DNA of 64,000 nt from Nocardioides campestrisoli (GTDB taxonomy: Bacteria; Actinomycetota; Actinomycetes; Propionibacteriales; Nocardioidaceae), in assembly GCF_013624435.2 (NCBI RefSeq), contig NZ_CP061768.1, positions 1,136,001 through 1,200,000 of the forward strand, given 5' to 3'. Made by a program: the position numbers and the translations under genes. Shown here one piece after another: positions 1 through 11,063 of the stretch; position 1 is the stretch's first letter; each line of letters starts with the position of its first letter. Below the pieces are notes generated by a model. It saw only the letters and a program-made list of their open reading frames with translations, was not told where the DNA came from and searched no databases.

Positions 1-2205
1 CTGCGACTGGCCGCTGCCGAAGAAGTCGCTGTCGGCGATGGCGAAGGCACCGTCGCCCCCGGTCAGGTTGCCTCGCGGCTTCGGGTCGTCGAACCGCCAG
101 ACCTGGCCGTTGCCGGCCTCGTCCTGGATCGTCCACCCGGCGGGAAGGCCCCCGCCGTCGAAGTCCTCGGTGATGCCGGTGGTGTTGAACCGGTAGCCGG
201 GCGCCGTGCAGGTGCTGGCGTCGACCTCCAGGGCGACGTCGTGCGTGGTCGCGCCGTTCCCGACCGTGATCTCCTCGGTCGCGGACGTGTAGCCGGGGTA
301 GTGCGCGTCCACGGTGACCGTGTACGACGCGTTGCTCGGCACGGTCAGGGTGTACTCGCCCGTCTCCGGGTCGGTCCACACGTCCTCGCCCGGACCCTCG
401 ACCTGGACCTGGGCGTACAGCGGCCAGTCGTGCCCGGAGCCGTCGGTCACGGTGCCGGTCACGGTGACCGACGGGGCCGCCTGGAGAGCGAAGTCCGCGG
501 TCACGGGTGTGCCCGCCTCGACGGTGATCTGAGAGGACTTCGACTGGTAGCCGTACTTGGTCGCCGTGACGGTGTAGGTGCCGACACTGAGCCGGGCGTC
601 GTAGGTGCCGTCGGCCGCGGTGGTCACGGTCCGGTCGAACTCGCCGTCCAGGGCCACGGTCGCACCCTCGATCGGCTGTCCGGTCGCTGCGTCGGTCACG
701 GTCCCGGTGACGGTGCCGGTCTCGCCGACCGGGGCCGCGTCGACGAGCGCCAGCGCGTCGAGCCGGCCCTCGCCGAACACGTTGTTGTCGTCGGCGGTGC
801 CGCCGCACTGGGTGGCGGCGCTGTCCTGGGCGCTGCCGTCGAGCAGCGCCCAGGTCGCGTCGATGTCGCCGACCAGGGACGGGGCAGCCGACCAGAGCAG
901 CGCGACGGTGCCCGCGACGTGCGGGGAGGCCATCGAGGTGCCGTTGTAGCTGCCGTAGGTGCTGTTCGGGAGGGCGGAGCGCACGTTGACCCCGGGAGCG
1001 GAGATGTTCGGCTTGATCTCGCCGTCCTGTCCCGCACCACGCGCGGAGAAGCCGGCGATGGCGTTGTTCACGTCATGGGCCCCGCTGGAGTAGTTCAGGG
1101 TGCGGCTGCCCGGTGACCCGCTGGTGGAGCAGCTGGGTCCGCTGTTGCCGTTGGACCACTGTCCCCAGATGCCCGAGGCGGCCCAGGCCTGCGTCACGTC
1201 CTCCATGAAGGGGTCGTTGCTCGGCTGCGTGGTGCCCCAGGAGTTGTTGATGATGTGGGGCCGCTTGCCGGCGTCGGGGTTCGCTCCGGCCAGGTCGGTG
1301 GGCGCGAGCATCCACTCACCGGACTCGATCAACGCCGCGTCGGAGGGGCAGCAGCCGTTGGCGGCGATCCAGGTCGCCCCCGGGGCCACGCCGATCTGGT
1401 TGGCGTTGCCGTCGTCGCCGAGCATCGTGCCCATCGTGTGGGTGCCGTGGCCGTTGGTGTCGCAGGGCGCGGTGGCGCAGCCGCCCGAGGCGTCGAACCA
1501 CGAGTAGTCGTGGGTGAAGGTGCCGTCGCCGTTGTTGCCGCGGTACTGCCGCACCAGAGCCGGGTGGTCGAACTGGACGCCGGTGTCGATGTTGGCGATC
1601 ACCAGGCCCTCGCCGGTGACGCCGCGCTGGCTCCACACGTCGTCGGCGTTGATGTTGGCCAGCCCCCACTCGACGGCGTCGACCTCCCGGACCTCGCGGC
1701 CCTTGGTGGGCTTCTCCAAGGCGTACTCGACGGTCGGGTAGAGACCCAGCACCTCGGGGGCCCGGGCGATGCTGCTCACCAGTGCGGTGTCGCCCGCCTC
1801 GACCCGGATCGCGTTCGTGGCCCAGAAGCTCCGGTGGGCGACGCCCTCGTCGTCGAGCAGCTCCCGCACCTCCTTCTGCTGCTGGTCGGCGGCGCTCGTC
1901 AGGGCCTTCCGCACGGCCTCACCGCGCGCGGCCCAGCCGCGTACCTGCGAGGCGGCGCTCAGGTCGGCCTGCTCGAAGCGGATCCAGAAGGTCGCCTCGC
2001 CCTTGGCCTCCAGCTGCTGGGCGAGCTTGGGCCGGATCTTGTCGCCGATCTCCGGAGCGGGCTGACCGCCGGGCGATGCGCCCGGGCCGGCCTGGGCGGC
2101 TGGGACGGTGAGGAAGAGTGCGCCGGCGGTCGCCAGCACGGTGAGCAGGCCGGCGAACATCGTCCGGTGGGACGGTCTCCGGCCTCGAGATCGGTGCGTT
2201 GACAT
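1..2205 (-). CDS. Secreted S8 (subtilisin-like) serine protease, C-terminus cut by window edge
   Basis: The reading frame is open from the ATG at 2205 to base 1, so 735 codons are visible and the C-terminus is missing. Residues 1-39 form a Sec signal peptide (Arg-rich start, hydrophobic core, AQA/GP cleavage). Residues about 50-165 look like an inhibitor-type propeptide. The catalytic triad is visible: Asp207 in NIDTGV, His253 in NGHGTHT and Ser424 in NGTSMASPHVAG. After the catalytic domain come two carboxypeptidase-regulatory-like beta modules, each opening with VTGTVTD, then the start of a cleaved-adhesin-like domain (FDGGGLPAGW). This is the architecture of large secreted actinobacterial subtilases. 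Substrate is unknown. It is divergent from the regulator at 2429, and the 220 bp between them holds no other gene that I can see. Confidence 0.92.
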   Translation of the reverse strand, partial: MSTHRSRGRRPSHRTMFAGLLTVLATAGALFLTVPAAQAGPGASPGGQPAPEIGDKIRPKLAQQLEAKGEATFWIRFEQADLSAASQVRGWAARGEAVRKALTSAADQQQKEVRELLDDEGVAHRSFWATNAIRVEAGDTALVSSIARAPEVLGLYPTVEYALEKPTKGREVREVDAVEWGLANINADDVWSQRGVTGEGLVIANIDTGVQFDHPALVRQYRGNNGDGTFTHDYSWFDASGGCATAPCDTNGHGTHTMGTMLGDDGNANQIGVAPGATWIAANGCCPSDAALIESGEWMLAPTDLAGANPDAGKRPHIINNSWGTTQPSNDPFMEDVTQAWAASGIWGQWSNGNSGPSCSTSGSPGSRTLNYSSGAHDVNNAIAGFSARGAGQDGEIKPNISAPGVNVRSALPNSTYGSYNGTSMASPHVAGTVALLWSAAPSLVGDIDATWALLDGSAQDSAATQCGGTADDNNVFGEGRLDALALVDAAPVGETGTVTGTVTDAATGQPIEGATVALDGEFDRTVTTAADGTYDARLSVGTYTVTATKYGYQSKSSQITVEAGTPVTADFALQAAPSVTVTGTVTDGSGHDWPLYAQVQVEGPGEDVWTDPETGEYTLTVPSNASYTVTVDAHYPGYTSATEEITVGNGATTHDVALEVDASTCTAPGYRFNTTGITEDFDGGGLPAGWTIQDEAGNGQVWRFDDPKPRGNLTGGDGAFAIADSDFFGSGQSQ

Positions 2206-2428
2206 GGTGGTCCTTCCCGAGAGTGGACCGGTCCTCCGACCGGTCCTGTCCAGAACCTAGGCAGCGTGTCGCCGGGCCGACTACGCGCGCATCCGGTCAA
2301 TTCGTCGTCGATCCGGGCGATATGCGGGCAACTCGGCAGTAGGTGCGGATTCGTGCGCCGGGACGTCGTAGTGCTTGACCATTCCTGCGTGCGCGGCGAG
2401 GCTGAGAGCGCAGGGGAAAGGAAGGGCC

Positions 2429-3004
2429 ATGTCTCTCGCTCGGGGAGAGGAAGCCCTCCACGAGACGACGCCCGCGTCGTCGCGGCCGCCCAAGGCCGTG
2501 GTGATCGCGATCGCCTACTCGCTGGAGGAACGGCTGCGCGTCGCCAGCCTGTTCGGCGACCACGTGTCGGTCCTGCTGGTGTCCTCACGGGAGGAGGCCG
2601 TCGCGCTGCTCACCGCCGAGGACCCGCCGGGAACGGCGCGCCCCGAGTCGCCTGAGCGCCCTGGGTCCTCGGACTGTGGCCTCCTCATCGACTCCGACCG
2701 GCGTACGGCGACCTGGCGCGACCGAGCGGTGCCGCTGTCCCCGCTGGAGCACGACGCGCTGCGCTGCCTGCTCTCGGACGTGGGGCGCACGTGGACCTTC
2801 GAAGAGCTCCACCAGGACGTCTGGGGCAACGACCACCTGGGCGACCGCTCCGACATGCAGTCGGTGGTCAAGCGGCTGCGGCGCAAGCTCGGCTTCCTCG
2901 ACGCCCCGCTGCAGGTGCAGGCCATCCGGGGCGTGGGCTTCCGGCTGGTCCGGGCGGCCGCCGCCGTCGACGAGGGGCGCGCCCACGTGAGCGAGAGACC
3001 CTGA
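2429..3004 (+). CDS. OmpR-type winged-helix transcriptional regulator
   Basis: A 191-residue protein. The start is chosen at the ATG at 2429 because a GGGGAAAGGAAGG purine tract precedes it; an upstream in-frame ATG at 2375 lacks this. The C-terminal half (about residues 85-180) is a Trans_reg_C winged helix: it has the LSPLEHDALRCLL helix, the wing and the QAIRGVGFRL terminal strand typical of OmpR/PhoB output domains. The N-terminal part (residues about 20-65) resembles a short, degenerate receiver-like fold, and I do not see a clear phosphoacceptor Asp. No histidine kinase is adjacent. It probably regulates its neighbours: the flavoprotein 36 bp downstream on the same strand or the divergent protease. 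Target and signal are not evident. Confidence 0.8.
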   Translation: MSLARGEEALHETTPASSRPPKAVVIAIAYSLEERLRVASLFGDHVSVLLVSSREEAVALLTAEDPPGTARPESPERPGSSDCGLLIDSDRRTATWRDRAVPLSPLEHDALRCLLSDVGRTWTFEELHQDVWGNDHLGDRSDMQSVVKRLRRKLGFLDAPLQVQAIRGVGFRLVRAAAAVDEGRAHVSERP

Positions 3005-3039
3005 GCAATAGAACGCCCGCTCGCGGCGTTCGCCCTGAT

Positions 3040-4155
3040 GTGGAACCGCATGACGCCCTGCTCGACTCCCCGCTCGACTCCCTGGTGATCGGCGCGGGTC
3101 AGGCGGGTCTGGCCGCGTCGTTCCACCTCGCGCGCCTCGGGATCGCGCACCTGGTGCTCGACTCGGCCCCGGCCCCCGGTGGCGCCTGGCAGCATCGGTG
3201 GGAGTCGCTGACCATGCAGGACGTGCACGGCGTCGCCGACCTGCCCGACGCCCCGGCACCGCCCCGCTCGCCCCTGCCCGCCCGCGAGGTCGTGCCGGCG
3301 TACTTCGCCGACTACGAGCGCCGGCACGCGCTGCCGGTGGTGCGGCCCGTGCGGGTCGACCGGGTGGAGAGCGAGGGCGAGCTGCTCGTCGTACGAGGCC
3401 ACGGCCCGGCCGGCGAGCGGTCCTGGCGCACCCGGACGCTGGTGAACGCGACCGGGACCTGGACCCGCCCGTTCGTGCCGTTCTACCCGGGCATCGCCTC
3501 GTTCGCCGGCGAGCAGCTGCACACCGCGCACTACCCGGGTGCCGAGCACTTCCGCGGCACCCGGGTCCTGGTCGTCGGAGGCGGCGCGTCCGCCGTCCAG
3601 CTCCTCGGCGAGCTGGCCCCGGTCACCGACACCCTGTGGGTCACCCGGCGTCCTCCCGTCTGGCGCGACGACGACTTCGACGCCGAGGCCGGGCTGGCGG
3701 CCGTCACCCACGTCGAGGAGCGGGTCCGGCAAGGCCTGCCGCCGACCAGCGTCGTGGGCGTCACCGGCCTCGCGCTGCGCCCCCAGGAGCAGCGGGCCGC
3801 CAGGCTCGGCGCCTACCGGCGGCGCCCGATGTTCACCTCGATCGAGCCCTGGGGCGTGCGCTGGGAGGACCCGCCGCCCGGTGCGCCCGCCCGCGAGGAG
3901 GTCGGCGCCATCCTCTGGGCGACCGGCTTCCGGGCGGCCGTGGACCACCTGGCCCCGCTCGGCCTGCGGACTCCCCAGGGAGGGATCCAGCTCGTGCACG
4001 TGCCGGGCAACGTGCAGGGCGCCACGACGGCGGTCCGCGACCCTCGGGTGCAGCTCGTGGGCTACGGGCCCTCGGCGAGCACGATCGGCGCCAGCCGCGC
4101 CGGGCGTGCCGCGGCGAGCGCCGTACGTCGTCGGCTGGCGCCGGCGCTCGCCTGA
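3040..4155 (+). CDS. FAD/NAD(P)-binding oxidoreductase (flavin monooxygenase-like, CzcO type)
   Basis: 371 residues from a GTG start at 3040; no in-frame ATG exists before the first nucleotide-binding motif. Residues about 15-35 hold the FAD-binding Rossmann fingerprint VIGAGQAGLAASFHLARLG. A second dinucleotide (NADPH) fingerprint, VLVVGGGASAVQLLGEL, lies mid-protein, followed by a C-terminal segment with an ATGF motif (LWATGFRAAVDHL) as in flavin-containing monooxygenase relatives. This two-dinucleotide layout is that of Trk/CzcO/FMO-like oxidoreductases. The substrate cannot be told from sequence. It follows the winged-helix regulator by 35 nt on the same strand, so co-transcription is likely. 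The start is uncertain because no clear Shine-Dalgarno is visible. Confidence 0.82.
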   Translation: MEPHDALLDSPLDSLVIGAGQAGLAASFHLARLGIAHLVLDSAPAPGGAWQHRWESLTMQDVHGVADLPDAPAPPRSPLPAREVVPAYFADYERRHALPVVRPVRVDRVESEGELLVVRGHGPAGERSWRTRTLVNATGTWTRPFVPFYPGIASFAGEQLHTAHYPGAEHFRGTRVLVVGGGASAVQLLGELAPVTDTLWVTRRPPVWRDDDFDAEAGLAAVTHVEERVRQGLPPTSVVGVTGLALRPQEQRAARLGAYRRRPMFTSIEPWGVRWEDPPPGAPAREEVGAILWATGFRAAVDHLAPLGLRTPQGGIQLVHVPGNVQGATTAVRDPRVQLVGYGPSASTIGASRAGRAAASAVRRRLAPALA

Positions 4156-4183
4156 GCGCGCCGGTCGGCCGGGGCAGCTGGAC

Positions 4184-4663
4184 TCAGCTCGCCGCCGGGT
4201 CGCCGTCCGGAGCGGGGTCGCCGTCGGGAGCCTCGTCCGGGGCAGCGTCGCCGGCCCCATCCTCGGCGCGGCGACGCTCCTGCCGCTCCCGCCGCTCGGC
4301 CTCCTCCTGCTCGCGCTTGCGCCGTTGCTCGGCCTGGTAGCGACGCCGCTGCTCCTCGGCCCGCCGACGCACCTGTGCCAGGAACTCCTCGTCCGAGGTG
4401 CCGTCGGTGGCCGCGGCGCGTCCTGGCCGGTCGTACTCCGGGAACTGCGGCACCGCCCGCTCGCCGGGGGAGCGCCGGGGCGTCACCGGCCGGCCTGCGG
4501 CCAGCCAGGCCACCGAGCCGACCACCGGGAAGAAGAGGATCAGCAGCATCCAGCCGATCTTGGGCAGGTGGCGCACCTCGTCGTCCTTGCTGGTGATCGC
4601 CTCCACCAGGCAGTAGATCGAGAGCACCAGCGGCACGACGTAGAACAGGACGATGCGACCCAT
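4184..4663 (-). CDS. PLD nuclease N-terminal (PLDc_N) domain membrane protein
   Basis: 159 residues. The N-terminal ~60 residues are two transmembrane helices separated by a short polar loop (IVLFYVVPLVLSIYCLVEAI, then IGWMLLILFFPVVGSVAWL), which is the phospholipase-D-nuclease N-terminal domain found alone in many actinobacterial membrane proteins. No HKD catalytic motif is present, so it is not itself a phospholipase. The C-terminal half is a very charged Arg/Glu/Gln segment likely to form a coiled coil, ending in an acidic Asp/Pro tail with an imperfect repeat. Function unknown. It converges with the flavoprotein at 4155 and is divergent from the thiamine operon. Confidence 0.8.
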   Translation of the reverse strand: MGRIVLFYVVPLVLSIYCLVEAITSKDDEVRHLPKIGWMLLILFFPVVGSVAWLAAGRPVTPRRSPGERAVPQFPEYDRPGRAAATDGTSDEEFLAQVRRRAEEQRRRYQAEQRRKREQEEAERRERQERRRAEDGAGDAAPDEAPDGDPAPDGDPAAS

Positions 4664-4796
4664 GAGACCCCTCGGAGACGTGTGCACAGAGACGTGCGCA
4701 CAGAGACGTGCGCAGCCAGTGTGGACAGGATCGTAGGGCCCCGGGCCCCGGCGCGCACCGCTCTGGACACCCCTGCGCGCCTTCGTTATCGTCGTC

Positions 4797-4907
4797 GACG
4801 TCCACCACGGGAGCTCGCGGCAGCGAGCTGAGAGGGAGCTGGAGCCGCTCCGACCGTCGAACCTGATCCGGGTCATGCCGGCGAAGGAAGCGTCAGGAGC
4901 TCCCGTG
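4797..4907 (+). promoter_or_regulatory. TPP riboswitch (THI element) controlling the thi operon
   Basis: The conserved THI-box parts are present in order: CTGAGAGG at about 4828-4835, and GAACCTGATCCGGGTCATGC with GGCGAAGGAAG up to 4890. P1 can form from GACG 4797-4800 with CGTC 4891-4894. P2 forms from ACGG 4807-4810 with CCGT 4854-4857. P3 forms from AGCTCGC 4812-4818 with GCGAGCT 4823-4829. The 3' strand of P1 directly abuts the AGGAG ribosome-binding site (4895-4899) of thiE, whose GTG start is at 4905. No terminator is seen, so control is probably translational. Binding of thiamine pyrophosphate is known for this family; repression of the whole operon is inferred. Confidence 0.95.
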
Positions 4908-5506
4908 TTCGTACCCGTGTTGCTGCCACGTCTGTTCTGCCTCGTCTCTCCGGGGGACGACCTCTCCCTGTTGCCCGACCTCGTCGCCGCGGGGGTCGAC
5001 GGCTTCCAGGTCCGCGACAAGACCGGGACCGACCGCGAGGTGCTCGCCCTGGCCCAGCTGGTGGTCGGCGCGGTGCGTCCCGGTGGCGCCCAGGTGGTGG
5101 TCGACGACCGGCTCGACGTGGCGCTGGCGGCTGGCGCGGACGGCGTGCATCTCGGCGCCGACGACCTGCCGGTGGCGGCGGCCCGCCGGGTCGCGCCCGA
5201 CCTGGTGGTGGGCGCCACCTGCCGCTCCCGCGACGACGTGCTGCGCGCCGCCGACGCGGGGGCGACGTACGCCGGCTTCGGACCCGTCTGGGCCTCGGGC
5301 AGCAAGGCGGGGCTGCCCGCTGCCCTGGGTCCGGAGGCGGTGACCCGCGCTGCGGGGGTGCTGCCGCTGGTGTCGATCGGCGGGGTGGACGCCGCCCGGG
5401 CCGGGGCCGCGCGCCGGGCCGGGGCGCACGGGGTGGCGGTGATCGCCGCCGTCTGGGGCGCGCGAGATCCGGTGGCGGCCGCGAAGGAGCTGGTGGCGGC
5501 GCTGCG

Positions 5507-5510
<4 letters not shown>
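4905..5510 (+). CDS. thiE: Thiamine-phosphate synthase ThiE
   Basis: 201 residues. ThiE joins HMP-pyrophosphate with thiazole phosphate to give thiamine phosphate in the cytoplasm. The TIM-barrel signature residues are present: QVRDK near residue 30, VDDR for the pyrophosphate site, HLGADDLP, and the glycine-rich phosphate loop SIGGVDAA near the C-terminus. The start is the GTG at 4905, five nucleotides after AGGAG; an ATG at 4875 lies inside the conserved riboswitch core and cannot be the start. It is the first gene of a six-gene operon with 4-nt ATGA/GTGA overlaps, which points to translational coupling from the riboswitch-controlled start. Confidence 0.93.
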
Positions 5511-8130
<2,620 letters not shown>

Positions 8131-8134
<4 letters not shown>

Positions 8135-8919
8135 GCAGCCCGCCCGTGGTGCTGACCGTCGCCGGCACCGACTCCGGCGGCGCGGCGGGGATCGCCGCCG
8201 ACCTCGCGACCATCGGGCACCTCGGTGCGCACGGGGCCTGTGTGGTCACGGCGGTGACCGCGCAGGACACGCTGGGTGTGCACGCCGTCCACCCGGTGCC
8301 GCTGGAGGTGGTCGCCGCCCAGCTCGACGCCGTGCTGGAGGACCTGCCGGTGGCCGCGGTGAAGACGGGCATGCTGGGCAGCGCCGAGGTGGTCCGGCTG
8401 GTCGCGGAGAGGGTCGGAGGCGTCGGCCTCCCCCTGGTCGTCGACCCCGTGCTGGTCGCCACCAGCGGAGCCGTGCTGGGGGACTCACTGGTGGTCGCCG
8501 CCTACCGCGAGCACCTGCTGTCCGTGGCGACCGTGGCCACCCCCAACACCGACGAGGCGGCCGCGCTGGCGGGGTGCCGCGGCACCCCGCGCGCGCTGGC
8601 CGGGCTGCTCGCCGCCCGCGGGCAGCCGGTCCTGCTGACCGGTGGCGACTCCGGTGCCGACCTGCTGGTCGTGCCGGGCTGCGACCCGGTGCTGCTGCGC
8701 CACGACGCCGTGGTGACCAGCAACGACCACGGCACCGGGTGCACCCACAGCGCCGCCCTGGCCACGTTCCTGGCGCACGGGGCGCCCCTGGCCGAGGCGG
8801 CGGCGCTGGCCGCGACCTACACGGCCGGCCAGCTCCACGCGGGGCGCCGGTGGCGACTGGGCCGGGGGAGAGGGCCGGTGGCGCACACGGTGGTCCCCCA
8901 GGAGCCCGGCTCTGGGTAA
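8131..8919 (+). CDS. thiD: Hydroxymethylpyrimidine/phosphomethylpyrimidine kinase ThiD
   Basis: 262 residues from the GTG at 8131, which overlaps the preceding stop. ThiD phosphorylates HMP and HMP-phosphate to HMP-pyrophosphate. Ribokinase-family marks: the substrate loop AGTDSGGAAGIAADL at the N-terminus, KTGMLG, VVDPVLVATSG, TPNTDEAAAL and the catalytic/anion-hole motif HGTGCTHSAALA near residue 200. It is the last gene of the thi operon. The next gene has its own -10 box 7 nt before its start, so the operon probably ends here, although no terminator hairpin is visible. Confidence 0.93.
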
Positions 8920-8928
8920 CCTCTGGGC

Positions 8929-9570
8929 ATGGATCAGTCTGACCCGTCCCGTCTGCGCGTCTCCGACCAGGACCGGCACCAGGTGGCGGAGGCGCTGCGC
9001 GAGGCGGCGGCCGAGGGGCGGCTGGACCTCGACGAGCTGGACGAGCGGCTCGAGGCGGCGTACGCGGCCAAGGTCTACGCCGACCTGCTGCCGCTCACCG
9101 CCGACCTGCCCGGGGCCACGCCGGTGCTGCGCTCCGAGCACCTGCCCGTCGCCCGACCGACCCCCGGGGTGCCCGCGACCGTCAGCCACCACAGCTCGAT
9201 CGCCATCATGTCCGGCGTCGACCGGAAGGGCGTGTGGCAGATCGGCACCACCCACACGGCGTTCTCGATGATGGGGGCCGTCGTGCTCGACCTGCGGGAG
9301 GCCCGCTTCACCGGGACCGAGACGGTGATCAACGCCAACACGGTCATGGGGTCGGTGGACATCTACGTCAACGCCGGGACGCACGTGGTCGTGGAGGGGT
9401 TCGGCGTGATGGGCGCCTTCGACCAGGCGCGGGACAAGGTGCCGGCAGAGCTGCTGCCCGACTCCCCGGTGGTCCGGGTCAAGGGCGTGGCGTTGATGGG
9501 GGCGGTGACCGTCACCCGCAAGCGGATGCCCGGGGAGCCCGGCAAGATGAAGAAGATGCTCGGCCACTGA
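8929..9570 (+). CDS. DUF1707 / LiaF-like C-terminal domain protein
   Basis: 213 residues. The first ~60 residues (LRVSDQDRHQVAEALREAA, then LDLDELDERLEAAYAAK) match the DUF1707 SHOCT-like helical domain. The rest contains repeated beta segments typical of the LiaF/DUF2154 C-terminal domain: SSIAIMSGVDRKG, INANTVMGSVDIYV and VVEGFGVMGAF. No transmembrane helix is evident. Proteins of this type occur near envelope-stress genes, but no LiaRS partner is adjacent. A TAACCT -10 box at 8917-8922 lies 6 nt before the ATG at 8929, so a leaderless transcript separate from the thi operon is likely. Confidence 0.75.
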   Translation: MDQSDPSRLRVSDQDRHQVAEALREAAAEGRLDLDELDERLEAAYAAKVYADLLPLTADLPGATPVLRSEHLPVARPTPGVPATVSHHSSIAIMSGVDRKGVWQIGTTHTAFSMMGAVVLDLREARFTGTETVINANTVMGSVDIYVNAGTHVVVEGFGVMGAFDQARDKVPAELLPDSPVVRVKGVALMGAVTVTRKRMPGEPGKMKKMLGH

Positions 9571-9658
9571 GCCGCGCTCACCAACAGAACTGAGCCGGCT
9601 TCGCGCACAGGGCTGAGGCGGGTTCGCGCACAGGGCTGAGCGGGGCCGGGCACGGGAA

Positions 9659-9704
9659 GAGGGCCTCACGATCCGCCGACCCGGCGGCAGTTCATGAGGC
9701 CCTC
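9659..9704. terminator. Bidirectional hairpin terminator between convergent genes
   Basis: A perfect 10-bp stem, GAGGGCCTCA 9659-9668 with TGAGGCCCTC 9695-9704, encloses an inner 6-bp stem (CCGCCG 9673-9678 with CGGCGG 9682-9687). It sits between the + gene ending at 9570 and the - gene ending at 9755, and lacks a long T-run. Just upstream, at about 9600-9640, the sequence TTCGCGCACAGGGCTGA occurs twice in tandem. Confidence 0.75.
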
Positions 9705-9754
9705 CGTGGCCACGGGCTGTGCGTAACCTCCCGTGACGTCTGTGGTGTACCCGC

Positions 9755-11059
9755 TCAGGCGCCCGAGTAACCCTTGCCCGGGTCGCCGTCCGGCTCGCTC
9801 CCCGCACCGCTGGCCGAGTGCACCTGCTCGCCCTCGGCCGCCATGGCCTCGGCGCGGGCCGCCTCGTCGGGGTGCTCGAGCTCGGGGATCCAGCCGGCGC
9901 GCTCACGGTCGACCGTGAGGTTCTCCCCGGTGTGCGGGTCGAAGAGGTGCATCTTGCGGGTGTCGACGTAGATCTCCGCGTCGTCGCCCTCCGAGATCGT
10001 GCTCGCGCCGTCGAGGGAGATGACCAGCTGGGTACGCAGCGACTCGCCGTCCAGGTCCGACTCCAGCTGGGACAGCTGCTTCTGCACCGCCTCGGGCGCC
10101 TCGAACGGGATGTAGGCGTAGGCCTCGCTGCCCAGCCACTCCACGACGTCCACCGTGGCGCGGAAGGTCGACCCCTCCTTGGGGACGTCGGCCACCGAGG
10201 CGTCCTCGAAGGCCTCGGGCCGGATGCCGGCGATCAGCAGGCCGCGACCCTGAGCCTTCTCCGCCTTGTCGGCAGGGATCTCGACCGAGCCGAACGGCAG
10301 CTTGACCGTGTTCCCCTCCACCTCGGCCGGCAGGAAGTTCATCGGCGGCGAGCCGATGAAGCCGGCCACGAACAGGTTGCCGGGGTTCTCGTAGAGCTCG
10401 CGCGGCGTCGCGAGCTGCTGCAGGATGCCGCGCTTGAGCACCGCGACCCGGTCGCCGAGAGTCATCGCCTCGGTCTGGTCGTGGGTGACGTAGACGGTGG
10501 TGATCCCGAGCCGCTTCTGCAGGCGGGCGATCTCGGTGCGCATCTGGCCGCGCAGCTTGGCGTCGAGGTTCGAGAGCGGCTCGTCGAAGAGGAACGCGTC
10601 GGCGTCCCGGACGATGGCCCGCCCCATGGCCACCCGCTGGCGCTGACCGCCGGAGAGGTTGCCGGGCTTCCGGTCGAGGTGCTCGTCGAGCTCGAGGGTC
10701 TTCGACGCCGCACGGACCTTGCGGTCGACCTCCTCGTCCTTCTCGTGCGCCAGGCGGAGGGGGAAGGCGATGTTCTCGTAGACCGTCAGGTGCGGGTAGA
10801 GCGCGTAGTTCTGGAAGACCATCGCCAGGTTCCGGTCGCGGGGCGCGAGGTCGTTGACCTTGCGGTCGCCGATGAGCATCTCGCCCTCGGTGATGTCCTC
10901 CAGCCCCACGATCATCCGCAGCAGCGTCGACTTCCCGCACCCTGAGGGGCCCACGAGGATCATGAACTCCCCGTCCTGCACGTCGATGCTGACGTCGTTC
11001 ACGGCCGGGAAGCCGTCGCCGTAGCGCTTGACGATGTTCTTCATGGTGATGGCGGCCAT
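9755..11059 (-). CDS. sugC: Sugar ABC transporter ATP-binding protein (SugC/UgpC/MsmK family)
   Basis: 434 residues. Walker A GPSGCGKST at residues 37-45, Q-loop in MVFQNYALYPH, signature LSGGQRQR, Walker B FLFDEPLSNLD and the H-loop VTHDQ are all present. They are followed by the C-terminal TOBE/OB regulatory domain of the MalK/UgpC family (for example MNFLPAEVEG). The tail of about 40 residues is longer than the ~393 residues I recall for mycobacterial SugC and is rich in Glu/Ala. It is last in the operon lpqY-sugA-sugB-sugC, four bases after sugB. One such ATPase can serve several sugar importers, so the symbol rests on operon context. Confidence 0.85.
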   Translation of the reverse strand: MAAITMKNIVKRYGDGFPAVNDVSIDVQDGEFMILVGPSGCGKSTLLRMIVGLEDITEGEMLIGDRKVNDLAPRDRNLAMVFQNYALYPHLTVYENIAFPLRLAHEKDEEVDRKVRAASKTLELDEHLDRKPGNLSGGQRQRVAMGRAIVRDADAFLFDEPLSNLDAKLRGQMRTEIARLQKRLGITTVYVTHDQTEAMTLGDRVAVLKRGILQQLATPRELYENPGNLFVAGFIGSPPMNFLPAEVEGNTVKLPFGSVEIPADKAEKAQGRGLLIAGIRPEAFEDASVADVPKEGSTFRATVDVVEWLGSEAYAYIPFEAPEAVQKQLSQLESDLDGESLRTQLVISLDGASTISEGDDAEIYVDTRKMHLFDPHTGENLTVDRERAGWIPELEHPDEAARAEAMAAEGEQVHSASGAGSEPDGDPGKGYSGA

Positions 11060-11063
11060 CAGA

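Noticed and set aside
241..1116. Plus-strand frame of 291 codons over the protease
   Set aside because: The minus-strand subtilase frame is continuous with signal peptide and triad, so this is a shadow.
1..2205. The left-end subtilase as a second IetS-like effector
   Set aside because: It has a signal peptide and secreted beta modules, and no AAA ATPase partner.
4875..4904. ATG at 4875 as the start of thiE
   Set aside because: It lies in the conserved aptamer core of the riboswitch; the GTG at 4905 has a properly spaced AGGAG.
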